Shown: positions 1-51,192, counted from the first letter of the stretch. The stretch is DNA of 64,000 bases from Amorphochlora amoebiformis (GCA_054601695.1 BAAHQB010000076.1:558001-622000), one strand, 5' to 3'. Numbers and translations: made by a program. Notes: generated by a model from the letters alone, not told the origin.

Positions 1-1313
1 TTTCTCGTCTTGGGATCTTCAACGACGAAAGTGCTAACCACATCTTTGCGCGAGGTGAACCAATGTTTGAATTCGGCTGCATCAAATTCTTGATACAACT
101 TGAAGTTCTTCAGGTAATTCATGAGGAGCTTTTGACACTGCTTGGTGTCACTCGCAGGTTTATATGCCCTAATTCCAGGCGTCTGCGGGGTCTGCAAAAT
201 CATAGGGCGTCACACACAGTGGATATCACTTAGCAACTGTATCTTACATCCAAAACTCTGTACAGCTTGATGGTTCTTGCCATGGTCATCAGAGGCTGAA
301 GGCGGGAGAAGCCTATGCCAATTAACTTCTTTGGATTCAAAGATCTATGGTAGTACCTGGGGAGGAGAGAGAGTCAGCCAACGTTGAACATATGGAAATA
401 TTAGTTCCTACCTATTCCTCGACACTGGTCGCGGAAGCACAACTCCGGCGGTGTAGACAGCTTGCCAAACGTCTGAGGCGAACTCTAGTCAAGAAAGAAT
501 GTTGTGTTGCTGATGAAACTCACTGGTCCTGTTGACGCGGCGTGTAATTTCGCGGATAAGAACAGGGGCAAGGCGCTTGGACCTCAGCTTCTTGTGCACA
601 CAGAGAAAATTAATCTCGACCATATTCTTCACGCTGAGAATCAAATGTATTTAAGAGTTGTAGTCCGCTCAAAACAGAGATGAGAAAAAGTGATTAGTGA
701 TTAAGCAACCCGTCAAACACGTGCACGCGTGCAGGAATTCCTGTGATGAAGCCGACCAGCTTCTTAGACTTGACCACTCGTACACCCACATGAAATTCTT
801 CCTTGTACCCAGGGGGACAGAGAGCCCTAATTGATATCTAAGTTTGGGAGGGGTGACTTGTGGTCTCAATGTGACAGACAACCATTTCAGAAACTCGCGA
901 GAGTAGTCGAAGCGGAAGGTGCTCTCGTCATCCTCAACATAATTGCTACTCAGCAGGTTGTACACCTCATCCACCTACAGAAGACGACGCATATTAGACG
1001 CCAAAAGGATCTGAAGATATTGGGGTTTTCTGGCAGATCCTCATATTTACCGTTTTGGAATCTGCCATATTGCAATTAGTCCACTCGAACGCGGAAGGCA
1101 ACTTGAGCGGGATAGCCCGGATATCTTTCACAACCTTCTGTTCTATCTCCCCGTGGACATTTTCAGGCCGCTCTGCAAAATATAAACAGCGTTTCGTGCG
1201 GATCGATGGAGGCTGAGAACTTAGATACCTTTCTGTGGCACAGGTTGGGTATTCCAGAACTTGTGTTCCTTCTCCTGCTCGGTCGTGGGGGGCCCGGTTT
1301 GCCCCAAAAACAT
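1..1313 (-). CDS. NMT: Glycylpeptide N-tetradecanoyltransferase (N-myristoyltransferase), 3' partial
   Basis: Transfers myristate from myristoyl-CoA to the N-terminal glycine of substrate proteins in the cytosol. Exons in coding order, high to low coordinates: 1313-1229, 1172-1051, 974-883, 826-710, 633-524, 484-412, 356-248, 191-1 (continues off the edge). Every junction is GT-AG and in phase; introns are 56, 76, 56, 76, 39, 55 and 56 nt. Family blocks appear in order: [12 protein letters not shown] at the N-terminus, [25 protein letters not shown] followed by EFLKWALCPPGY, the myristoyl-CoA and oxyanion-hole block [15 protein letters not shown] with [14 protein letters not shown], then [27 protein letters not shown] and the start of the second GNAT half (TPGIRAY...LKNFKLY). 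The start is taken at 1313; an in-frame ATG at 1403 would add 30 residues. Unlike its neighbour, it has no TA-repeat introns. Identification is confident; only the exact start is open. Confidence 0.94.
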
Positions 1314-1810
1314 GGCCCTAGCCAAATCCGTCTGCGTATTTATTCCGCCAGTCGTGAATTTTTGCATCTCAACACAGAACAATACAATTTGTTTGTTATT
1401 CATTCTCGCGCACCTTTGTCGTCCCTCCTTTACCAGCCTGGCTCATGTTTTCTCAGATCTTGCTTTTGTGAACCTAATGGGATGCCAAAAATGCCGTCAC
1501 TTGGAATCATCAGGAAAGCCGGGAATCCTTCGGATTTCCCGGGATTCCCGGGAGTCTCAGAATCCAGATATGGGTGGGAGTCACGGTGGGACACTACAAG
1601 TCAAATAACGAGCGCGTTTCTGCTCCGATGGATGACCTGAGGGCCGCGCGCTCGTCGCTGCCCCTGAGGTTCCTGGGGCGGTGGGGTTTGAAAATCTCTA
1701 CCTATGCTACTCATTACAAAACTTGAGATAAGAACATAACTTTCGGGTGTTTAGATTCACAAGAAGGGGTGGGGTGAAAAGGATGACAATTTCCTTGGAA
1801 TTCCCGGAAG
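1314..1810. promoter_or_regulatory. Divergent intergenic region between NMT and the CFAP-family gene
   Basis: The two genes are transcribed away from each other from this roughly 500 bp spacer, so it should hold both promoters. No TATA box is convincing. A GC-rich imperfect palindrome lies around 1517-1556: CCGGGAATCC is followed by GGATTTCCCGG, then by another inverted CCCGGGATTCCCGGG. This could be a hairpin or a protein-binding site. The spacer is not TA-repetitive, unlike the introns downstream. The open frames at 1206-1640 and 1261-1608 on the plus strand show no family match and run antisense to NMT exon 1, so I do not call them genes. Confidence 0.45.
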
Positions 1811-37672
<35,862 letters not shown>

Positions 37673-38234
37673 AAGCTATCCGGACTGAGCGGTTACAATT
37701 AGTGGAGCTCTAGAAGCTCATGGCAAAGTTATATATTAAGCATCATTCGATTTTTATTAAATTTTGTAACTGCATATTACAATTTCAAGACTCTATATTA
37801 TACCATCATGTATATTCTTATTATTCTAGACTATGCAGAATTTAGATCTGTCTGGGACTGGACTCTCTAGACTCTACTACAGCACTACTAGTACTAGTCT
37901 AGCCCGGTCGACTCCAGTCTAGCTAGTTGATACCTATTAGAGGTGGCTCACCACGCTGCACTAGTCTAGCTACTAGAGCTAGTAACACTAGTACAGTAGT
38001 AACAGTTTAACTGCACGTCTAGTACCTGAATCTAGTGAATATCTACTAGATCTAGAATATAGAATATCATAGATCTAGGAGATCATCTAGATCATGCACA
38101 TTTACTGATTTACTAGTTTTACTATGATTTAGACCGCTCTAGTTGAGACTATTACTAGTATTACTAGTAAATTACGTTTACGAATCTATTATACTAGTGT
38201 TGTATATACAGTATATGTGTAATATATGTATATA

Positions 38235-38275
<41 letters not shown>

Positions 38276-38430
38276 AGATATATATCATAATATATATATA
38301 TATATATATTATATTTATATATTTATATTCTGTGCATATTCAAGTTTATCTACCTCTGATACCAGCTAGCAATCGGGCCCCGTCGACTGTTGATGGATTC
38401 AGCAAGTAGTCATTAATTATAACAAATCGA
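37673..38430. other. CTAG/ACTAGT-rich spacer 3' of the CFAP-family gene
   Basis: The region about 37825-38200 has more than twenty CTAG tetranucleotides in under 400 bp (ACTAGT, TCTAGA, AGATCT-type palindromes), where one or two would be expected by chance. It ends in a TA run (38230-38330). No exon is evident on either strand. It separates the CFAP-family gene from a possible 3' end of the minus-strand gene at 38431. A similar zone follows LSM3. Confidence 0.75.
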
Positions 38431-38549
38431 TTATTCAGCAGTTGAAGCTATTCCTAATCGTGATGCGACGTCATATCCACCAACAGGGGGCATCCCAGTA
38501 GCGTCAACAGCATACGGATTCATGATACCTACAAGTTGGGGTATCATCT
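38431..38549 (-). CDS. Possible C-terminal exon of the minus-strand signal-peptide gene
   Basis: The minus strand is open here for about 39 codons, reading MIPQLVGIMNPYAVDATG and then a Pro/Gly-rich stretch ending GIASTAE and a TAA stop at 38433-38431. A plausible acceptor (TTGAAG) precedes the ATG in phase 0. The composition matches the Pro/Gly-rich tail of the gene at 39822-47205. It could be that gene's true last exon if the TAA at 39822 is removed by a donor at AAA|GTCCCT. The plus strand is also open, so strand and reality are unsure. Confidence 0.35.
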
Positions 38550-38594
38550 TCAATAGAAATATTTTGCTAGAAGAGGTAGATAGGTAGAGGGAAA

Positions 38595-38774
38595 TGTAGG
38601 AGAGAGAGAGAGAGAGGAGAGGGATAGAGAAGACGTAGAGAGCCCTTTTTTCATAAAAAAATTGTTATATATAATGCAACATAATATAATATAATGTGTT
38701 ATTAGAATCATATGTATAAATACATACATATATATATATATGTATATATGTATATATATATATACATATATAAC

Positions 38775-38836
<62 letters not shown>

Positions 38837-39031
38837 ACAGTAGCGAAGTGAGTAAGAGAGAGAGGAAATGAGAGATAGAGTGGAATTGAAAGATAAAGAG
38901 GAAATGAGAGAGAGAGAGTAGTATGGAGGGAGAGAGGTAGAATGAGATGCACAAAAGAGCGAGGAGAGCTCATTACATGTGTATATATTTATACACACGC
39001 ACATTTATATATATATATATGTATATACGTA

Positions 39032-39067
<36 letters not shown>

Positions 39068-39365
39068 TACATATATCTACATATATATATATACGTAGAA
39101 TATATATTTATATATTTATACATACATACATTATGTATAAATTATCTACATATATTTATATATATACACATATACATACATATATATATATATATATAAA
39201 CATATCTATAGACATATTTAGATTGTATTCAATATACATATAGAGAGAAAGAAAAGGTGGTGAGGTAGAGGAAAGAGAGAGAGAGAGAGAGAGATTGAGA
39301 GAGAGAATAACATGGGAGTGAGAGACACATGATTTATACATATATATACATATATATATATATAT

Positions 39366-39401
<36 letters not shown>

Positions 39402-39545
39402 TTATATGAGATAGAAAGAGAGACGTGCGGAAAGAGAGAGAAAAAGAAGAGAGAGTGAGAGACGAGAGAGAGAGAAAAAAAGGGAGGGAGAGAGATGAGA
39501 GAGAGAGAGACGAGAGAGAACAACAAAGAGACGAGAGAGGACAGA
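38595..39545. repeat. Purine-rich (GAGA) tracts with TA runs, no gene seen
   Basis: Purine-rich patches (38595-38640, 38845-38945, 39240-39320, 39411-39551) alternate with TA microsatellite. The I/Y- and L/S-rich frames here are repeat translations. Downstream, 39712-39753 and 39816-39866 share an imperfect duplicated block containing GACCCAG(A/T)AGT. Confidence 0.7.
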
Positions 39546-39554
39546 GATAGACAT

Positions 39555-39588
<34 letters not shown>

Positions 39589-39759
39589 ATATAATATACA
39601 TACTTCCACATGCAAGTTATTATATATATATCTATATATGTATATTATACAATATATATATATACATAATATATGTGTGTATAGTAAAAACATACAGCAA
39701 GTAATGTAAACACAATGACATAATGACCATGGGCGTTTGGACCCAGTAGTTATGATATA

Positions 39760-39801
<42 letters not shown>

Positions 39802-39821
39802 ATACGTATGTATACAGTGAT

Positions 39822-40289
39822 TTAGTGACCAGTAAGAGGGACTTTAGACCCAGAAGTGATAACAGCCTGTTGTGCGGGTGTTCGAGGGGGCATTAAAGGA
39901 CCTTCGAGTGAAGTAGCCTGGTCGTATATAAGTGTATTGTATATGCGTACGCTCTATATATGTATACATGTGTTATTTAGCTTAATTACAGTAATTGGGC
40001 GGATATATACTTTCTCATAAAAATATATATATATATATATATTCTATATGGATGATTATGTATATATATATATATGCATGATTATCTATATACTTATACT
40101 TAAAGCAACAATATAAACACTAGTAGAGTCGATAGCATCCCAATTAGTCATCTGTATGCTAAAGTGTTGGAGAATCCGGAGGTCGCTAGAGATCCCGGAG
40201 ATCGCTAGAGATCCCGGAGATGTCTTGAGATCATTTCATCTAGTTCTAACTGGTACTAGTGGTAATCATACCACCGCGCCAACAATACA

Positions 40290-40324
<35 letters not shown>

Positions 40325-40340
40325 ATATATTTGTATATAC

Positions 40341-40377
<37 letters not shown>

Positions 40378-40884
40378 ATATATATATATATATATGTAAA
40401 CTACCCTAAATGATATATTATATGAACTACACTATATGATATGTACATATATGTATATGTATGTATATACATATATATATGAATATGTATATATATATAT
40501 ATATACATACATATATATATATATGTATATATACATATACACATTAACACTATGATATGCGTTCATGAGGATATATCCCTCACCTGAATAGAAGGCCCCC
40601 CATGGAAGCCCTTGCCGAATCGACTCAACATAGGGGTCTCTCCAAATTGCTTTTGAAATGCAAGTTTTTTATTCAACACATATACATATATGTATGCATT
40701 AATTTATGTATGTAATGAGAAGGAGATAGGAATAGGTAGAGAGAGAGAGATGGAGAGATCATTGTGTAGAGGCACTTGGATAGAAACTAATGTATTTATC
40801 CTTTCGTAGGATATTTTGTCTGTGCTGTGTTTGGCCCTGGTATGTTTACATATCGTGTAGCAGAATGTATTGTATATACATGCA

Positions 40885-40945
<61 letters not shown>

Positions 40946-41084
40946 ATATATATATATATATACTAGATAAATGTATATATGTAAATATGCACAATATATG
41001 TTACATACATGCATATTATATATTACACATATATTAGATATTACATAAAACTACACTCACACACACGTACACAGACACACACGC

Positions 41085-41116
<32 letters not shown>

Positions 41117-41274
41117 ATATATAGTACCGGTCCCTCGGGCATATTGTATGGAGTGGCAGAGAAACCAACCCCTGGCGCTCTTGAAGATGCAAATCGAAAG
41201 CTACACATATTATATATATATATATATATGTATATATACAAAAAAATTTATATTATATGTGTAACCTGTAATAC

Positions 41275-41323
<49 letters not shown>

Positions 41324-41595
41324 TTCTTAGACGTAGGATCAGATCATTCAGCATATTTTAGTCCGAGACCATTGACTCTTCTTAGACGTAGGGTTAGGGT
41401 TATGGCTAGGGCTATATGCTTATATATGTAAATACATGTATATATATATACACATGTATAGATAGATATATACATATATACTTCATACATACATACATAC
41501 ATATAGTATATATATATATCCATGTAAATATATATATATATATGTGTGTGTTTGTATTAATATATATATATATATATACATATAAATACATATGC

Positions 41596-41645
<50 letters not shown>

Positions 41646-41692
41646 CCCGGCAGGTCTGCCTTTGAGTTGGTCGGATTTAGTTTGTGTCTGAG

Positions 41693-41732
<40 letters not shown>

Positions 41733-41869
41733 ACATGTATATATATATATATATATATATGTATTAATTCTATGAGTATTGTAAATACGTAGGTCTTTTA
41801 TCTTTTCTTGCGTATGTCCCCTCTAAATTTTCAAAAGTATGTACATAAATACAGGTATAAATATGTACA

Positions 41870-41954
<85 letters not shown>

Positions 41955-41990
41955 TATATATATACACACGTATATATTTATATATGTATG

Positions 41991-42023
<33 letters not shown>

Positions 42024-42243
42024 CGTCCTCCCAGTTTCTCCCTTTTGCTCTCTCTTTTCATCTCTCTTTCTCTCTCTCTCCTCGCTTTCACCATTCTCAC
42101 TCTTTCTTCCTATCTCCATATAAATGTATTGGGTCTATGAGTCTTACTACCTGACGATTTTCCATGCCGGGTAGGTTGAGGCCCTAATTTTGAGTCGTAC
42201 GTTTACTTGCGGATGTGCATCGTGTTGTGTATTATAAAATACA

Positions 42244-42284
<41 letters not shown>

Positions 42285-42293
42285 TACAAAATG

Positions 42294-42324
<31 letters not shown>

Positions 42325-42440
42325 TTATGGATAATATTATGCATACAGGTAAATATATATATTCTAGATTAATATATATATATATATATATATATTTGTA
42401 ATACATACATTAAACATATGTTAGGGTATATATGTACGAC

Positions 42441-42511
<71 letters not shown>

Positions 42512-42721
42512 TAGTTGTACATTTCAACCTGAGTTATATCGTAGGACGGAATGGCCGGTATGTTCTCCTGAAATCGTAGAAGCTCGTAAGGAGGCTCATC
42601 CTAGGGTATATACAATAATTATCAAATATCTATAGATATAATATATATGTATATCGTCAGTGTATATGTACATGTATACATATACAATATATAGTATATG
42701 GAATGCACACACACACGCACA

Positions 42722-42752
<31 letters not shown>

Positions 42753-42835
42753 TATACATACAGGCATTTTATACTAAATGTATACAAGATACTATATATA
42801 TAATATTATATATATATATACATATATATATATTT

Positions 42836-42923
<88 letters not shown>

Positions 42924-43142
42924 TCCTTATGCATATGGTTTCATACGTTCGTGTTTATATGTGTAACACACACAAATATATATGTATGTATGTACACACA
43001 CACACATATATATATATATATATGTATATGTATATATATATGTATATATATCTTGTGATGGCTGCATACACTGTAGCATACATATGTACATACATACATA
43101 CACACACATACGCACACACACACACATATATGTATGTATGTG

Positions 43143-43180
<38 letters not shown>

Positions 43181-43223
43181 TGTGAATAGCTACCTGCATT
43201 ACAATATACATACATATAATATG

Positions 43224-43273
<50 letters not shown>

Positions 43274-43512
43274 CATACATATAAATATATATACCGCTCG
43301 AGGAGGGTTCTGAAATAGCTCTGTGTCCTCGTCAGTCTGATTTCAATGCAAGTATTGATACACAGCGATGTAGAATAGATCATTTTGTTCTGCGATTTAG
43401 AACAAAGAAAGTTGTTCGATGATTACCTCTTCGAACTCTCCATCCCCCCTGTCATCTCCATGTTCCTACATTGCAACATACATTATATATATATATATAA
43501 ATATGTGTATAT

Positions 43513-43563
<51 letters not shown>

Positions 43564-43628
43564 GTACGCATATATAATATGAAGTGTATTTGAATACGTA
43601 TTTAAAACAATAATCTTTTTACAAATTA

Positions 43629-43660
<32 letters not shown>

Positions 43661-43900
43661 CCACATTACATTTATATGCGTACATATAATACATAATATG
43701 AAATGTTTAATATATACACATACATACATATGTACAGTATATACAAGAATATATATATCTATATATATATACATATATATTATATATATATATATATATA
43801 TGCAGGTATATAAAGGTAGGGATATAGACAAAAGACATTCACATATTTTCTTCATGTATACGTAAATACATACACATATATACATATATATATATATATA

Positions 43901-43941
<41 letters not shown>

Positions 43942-44105
43942 GTGTTAGGAGAATGGCAAGGAATTCGAACAAAAGATCTGTTTCATGAGTGTTACCTCGT
44001 CAGGCTGGCTTACTGATACCTCAGATCTTGATGCTTCTGATCTGAGAAATGTACCAAAAAGCTTAGTTTTTACACGTACGATACGTGTACACATACAAAT
44101 GTGTA

Positions 44106-44160
<55 letters not shown>

Positions 44161-44202
44161 ATCTATATGTATATTTATTTAATATCTAAATATAGATGTA
44201 AT

Positions 44203-44249
<47 letters not shown>

Positions 44250-44374
44250 ATATATTTATAAATATATATATATATATATATGTATAATATTGTATATATA
44301 CATTACACATGGAAAAGAAGAAAACATATGTGTATATATATGTGTGCATATATACACATATATATATATATAAA

Positions 44375-44408
<34 letters not shown>

Positions 44409-44602
44409 TATATATATATAATATATATATATATAATGTATATATTTACATATATATATATATATATATATGTATACCTATGTTGTATAATGCTCTCTTC
44501 TTCTGCAATCAAGCTCGCCCCAGAGCCTAATCCACATCAATTACGTTTAGCTGCTCTACCAATACCTCTGGTCGCACACTAAAAAAGTAGAGGCGATAAT
44601 AC

Positions 44603-44653
<51 letters not shown>

Positions 44654-44664
44654 GTATATACACA

Positions 44665-44703
<39 letters not shown>

Positions 44704-44808
44704 ATATATACACACAAATAAGAAAAATGTGTAGATATATGTGTACATAATATATATATATATATATAATTATAATATATATGTAAAATATATGTATACA
44801 ATATATAT

Positions 44809-44853
<45 letters not shown>

Positions 44854-44933
44854 TATATAGTTGAATTTAGAAATATTTTTTCATAGATTTCTTATATATA
44901 CATATATATATATGCATTATTTATTAAAAATGT

Positions 44934-44971
<38 letters not shown>

Positions 44972-45973
44972 AATATATACAAATAGATATTTATTATCCC
45001 TACCTTGATCGCGCCCGGAAGTCTTAAGCCTTGGGCTGTGAGCGTTCGACGTCGTGTTTTCGAGGTCTATCTTGTTTTCTTCTGGTTTCGCTAAATGCGG
45101 TGTAGCCTTGGGTTGAACCTCGATAAAAATGTTATATAATAATGTATATGTATATATATATATATATATATATACGTGTATTATATATATGTACCCATAC
45201 ATGTATATACTTATGTCTGTGTGCGTTTGTAGTCTAACTTCATACATACATATACACATACATGTACACATACATATGCACATAAACATACTATCATATA
45301 TATATATTATATTATATATATGTATATATATATGTATGTATAGTGTGTATATATATATATTTCTTTATATAAATATAATTATACATTTTTATATAGTATC
45401 TAATCCATTATCCTTAACCCAGTTGTATTCAAAGTAATACATGTGTATATAGGTATATGTATATTTATATCTATATATATATATATATATATGTTTATTT
45501 CCTCAAATGTATATGTACATAGGAACATATACACATACGTACATTATAATATATAGAATATATATATATATATATATATATGTTCATGCATAAAAAATTT
45601 ATAAAATATAAGTAGATATGTAGTATCTCTCCTTCTCCACTTATACTGTATTTCTCTATCGCTCGCTCTCCCCTCTCTCCCGTCAGCGCTACAGGTACGT
45701 AGGTATACATCAGTCTGTGCTCGGCGAATCTCATCCTCTGAGAAGAAGAAGGACGGTCGTTCTGGGGGTTCTGAAAAGAAATTGAACTGTGAGAGTGGAG
45801 AAAAGTGTGAGATAAGTGTTGAAGCAGATGAGAATGCGCTAAACGAATATTCATCGGGAACTACATACATATGATTTTAAAACATATATATACACATATA
45901 TTATATATAATATATATATATATATATGTATATATCTATGTATATATATACATATATATGTACATATATATAA

Positions 45974-46011
<38 letters not shown>

Positions 46012-46102
46012 TATATATAATCTATGAATGTACATTACATATATAGACAGATGGATAGACATAAGTCATGATCCAGCATCCATTCACACACATATTTTTA
46101 CC

Positions 46103-46170
<68 letters not shown>

Positions 46171-47205
46171 GTGTGTATGTATAATGTAATTTTTTTTGCA
46201 TGTACAATATTTTTATGTGGATAAATATAACATATAGTATATACACATAGATATATTTACATAATCCTCCTACTCTCTAGAGACCGTAAGAAACGAACCT
46301 GCGGATTCAATGACGTCACCGTCCTGGACCTTGGCAGGCTTAAACCCTTTATGCTCAACCCTTCGAGATCCCCCAACCGTTCTCCCTCCAGTCTGTTATC
46401 CCGGGAGGATAGTTAAGGTTATAGTCTGAAGACAAGGAAAGATTAAAAATCTCTGTGACCCTGTCCTGAGAAGTGTTTCCTCTAAATCTCATGAGGCGTC
46501 CAGTATCTTTCTTGTGCTGTAGGTAAACGCGAGGTTTAGGCGGGAAAGAAGAGAAATTTGTTCCTACCTCGACTACTTCGTTTGGAGGCATGGAGCCTTC
46601 CATCGGAGCGATAGCAATACCTTCAATGGGAATCTTTTCCGGCCCTGAGGGTGATGCACGTATTTCATGGAACCGAGGTGGATCTGTGACGCTCAGGCTT
46701 GCGGGTTCTGTTATGATGTTTCTCATTACGTTGAACTGTAAATAGGATTGAAATTAAGCTACCCAGCGAGCGCTGGGATGAACCTCCATGCAGGAGTCCG
46801 AGATCTGCTTTCATCTCTCTGTGAATCTGAGGTGATTAGGGTGAACGTTGTTATTATGCCCACAGCACAGAACTCGAAATCCGCGCCTACGTATCCCAAC
46901 ACCTTCGAACCCTGTGCTTGCGAAGGGCTCTTGAAGTATCCAGTAGCTTATCTATCTCTTCATCGACGTCGTAAGGGTGGAACTGTACACCACGTGTCAT
47001 ATATCTGAGTTTCTCCTTTTCTCGGATTGAAAGTGATCGAACTTACCTTTGATCCTCGCTCCAGGAAAGACGATAAACCACTCCCCGCACTTCCCACCAA
47101 GCCAACCACGATTGAGGAGTTTTCAACCCCTGCCGAAGTTCCTTGGGCCTGCCACACGAGAAGAATGAGGGCAAGGACCATCGGCGGCCAAACCAAAGCC
47201 GCCAT
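39822..47205 (-). CDS. Unrecognised signal-peptide protein, many exons
   Basis: The product opens with a classic signal peptide: [19 protein letters not shown], then AQGTSAG. I do not recognise the rest. Well-supported exons with consistent phase, high to low: 47205-47047, 46982-46911, 46826-46763, 46707-46568, 46516-46460, 46392-46299, 45770-45709, 45118-45004. The compact introns here are 51-84 nt. Likely further exons: 42600-42529 ([19 protein letters not shown]), 42183-42151 ([11 protein letters not shown]), 41822-41789 ([11 protein letters not shown]), 41200-41128 ([17 protein letters not shown]), 40649-40584 ([15 protein letters not shown]) and 39917-39822 (ends [13 protein letters not shown]). 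The stretch 45003-42601 is unresolved; candidates lie at 44075-43990 and 43480-43290. The protein is acidic/basic early and Pro/Gly/Ser-rich late, with no second obvious membrane span. A secreted, ER or surface protein is inferred from the leader only. The 3' half could belong to a separate gene. Confidence 0.6.
40156..40280. repeat. Short tandem repeat GATCGCTAGAGATCCCGGA
   Basis: About two and a half copies of a ~19-20 bp unit (40186-40222) lie in a non-TA island inside the minus-strand gene. Nearby CTAGTTCTAACTGGTACTAG is itself partly palindromic. No exon can be defined here. Confidence 0.6.
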
Positions 47206-47286
47206 GAAGCATTCAAACGATTTTAAATACTAATTCGGCTTTATCGATATATACTTTTCGGCTCTGGCCATCGCACCGCCGAGGAG
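47206..47286. promoter_or_regulatory. 81-bp bidirectional promoter between the signal-peptide gene and LSM3
   Basis: Only 81 bp separate the two divergent start codons. The region holds AT-rich TTTTAAATACTAATTC and TATCGATATATAC motifs, either of which could position a pre-initiation complex. Both 5' untranslated regions must be very short or overlap the other gene. Confidence 0.6.
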
Positions 47287-47636
47287 ATGGACAGCAAATC
47301 GGCCTCACAGACAGTGGAAGAACCACTGGATTTGATCAAATTATCATTGGACGAACGGATATTTGTCAAATGTCGTGGGGGTCGTGTTTTACGTGGGCAG
47401 CTTCATGTGAGTCTTTCGGTTTTCAAACTTACCCCAAGGTTTAATATGCGTGCTCTCAGGCGTACGACCAGCATCTTAATATGGTTCTCGGGAAGGTCTC
47501 GGAGACCATCACAACAATAGATATTGACGAGGAGACGTATGAGGAGACTGTCAAGACTGAGAAGAGAACTGTAGAGCTGCTCTTCGTGCGCGGGGACACC
47601 GTGATTCTAGTGTCGCCCCCGCTCCGCACTGTCTAG
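47287..47636 (+). CDS. LSM3: U6 snRNA-associated Sm-like protein LSm3
   Basis: Subunit of the heteroheptameric LSm2-8 ring that binds the 3' oligo(U) of U6 snRNA in the nucleus, and of the LSm1-7 ring in cytoplasmic mRNA decay. Two exons, 47287-47406 and 47460-47636, joined in phase 0 across a compact 53-nt GT-AG intron; about 98 residues, the normal family length. The Sm1 motif is [20 protein letters not shown] with [20 protein letters not shown], and the Sm2 motif is the run [19 protein letters not shown]. Both are nearly identical to LSm3 of other eukaryotes. The start at 47287 gives the usual short N-terminal extension. It is divergent from the signal-peptide gene, and its intron has no TA repeat. 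Confidence 0.97.
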
Positions 47637-48454
47637 TCACTTCAGGTATAGAGTATTCTCTGTTTTGCGAGGGAAGGTGCAGGATTCTGCCCAACAAGTT
47701 GCTGTATATTAACGATCATCAAGGTCTTGAAGGTTGTGAAAATGCTAATGGAGCTAACTAAGTAGATCATGGTACGGTAGTATCTGCTACGGTATGGCAT
47801 AGTAGGTCACATATGCGAACGGTTATAAAAGATTATAATTGCCCGGTGCGTGCGGCCGGCTGGCGTACACAAACATTATACAATAATATTATATCTAGAT
47901 ATACTATAACTACATTATCATAGTCTAGATAGTATCCGGAGTATGTCTAATATGTATACATATCATCTAGATCATGATCAGATCATTAATGTGTACGAAG
48001 CCTATGATCTAGATGATGAGTCTAATGGGCGTACATGCGCTGTGATTGTAAGTTTAAAACTATATAATTTAGTAAAATTTACTCATCTACATAGTTACAT
48101 TTTATTCTAGTACTATAGCTAGTACAACCGGTAGTAACAGTACTACAACAGTAGTACTAGTAGATCGCGGATTAGCATCTATCCATCTACTAGATCTAAT
48201 TATATATATATATATATATATAAGTGCAAGATTCATACATGCAAAGTTAATAATGCTAGTAATCTAGGTAATGATCTAGGACATAAGAAAAAGAACCATT
48301 CCATAGCAGTTATATGTATTCTAGGTATTATCTAGATTAATCATGATTGTGGTTAATTCATGATTATCTGGATTATAAAAAAGAACGAGTCTTCGATGAC
48401 TATCGACGTGATCTGAATGATGAGGCTAAAGTTCCCAAGCTTGGGCTGAAACAA
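47637..48454. other. CTAG-rich spacer between LSM3 and the phosphatase gene
   Basis: The region about 47890-48460 is again rich in CTAG, ATCTAGAT and TAGATCATGATC-like palindromes (roughly fourteen CTAG sites), with a short TA run at 48201-48223. The repetitive D/L-coding TCTAGATGAT units make spurious open frames likely. See the separate entry for a possible small gene. Confidence 0.7.

Positions 48455-48463
<9 letters not shown>
47943..48463 (+). CDS. Doubtful small two-exon gene
   Basis: An ATG at 47943 opens 35 codons ([20 protein letters not shown]...) up to a good donor ATT|GTAAGT at 48048. Further on, a frame reading [20 protein letters not shown] ends at TAA 48461-48463. The acceptor and phase joining them are not resolved; AAAAAAG|AACGAG would need phase 1. 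If real, its 3' end overlaps the phosphatase coding end at 48455 by 9 bp in convergent orientation. The CTAG-rich composition makes chance a serious alternative. Confidence 0.25.
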
Positions 48464-51095
<2,632 letters not shown>

Positions 51096-51119
<24 letters not shown>

Positions 51120-51192
51120 CAGTGCTGAACGTTTTGTTGAATTCTGTCACTGAGAATACTTTTGACATCAGTGCTAAACGTTTGGTTGAATT
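51096..51192. repeat. ~48-bp tandem duplication spanning the phosphatase start codon
   Basis: Positions 51096-51143 and 51146-51192 are near-identical direct repeats (GTCACTGAGAATA...GACATCAGTGCT...TTGAATT). The inner copy contains the start codon and the first codons of the phosphatase. The outer copy carries a matching upstream ATG on the minus strand, in a frame that ends quickly, so it would be an upstream ORF if transcribed. Confidence 0.85.

Noticed and set aside
1206-1640. 144-codon plus-strand frame near the left edge
   Set aside because: It is antisense to NMT exon 1 and the 5' spacer; NMT homology fixes the coding strand.
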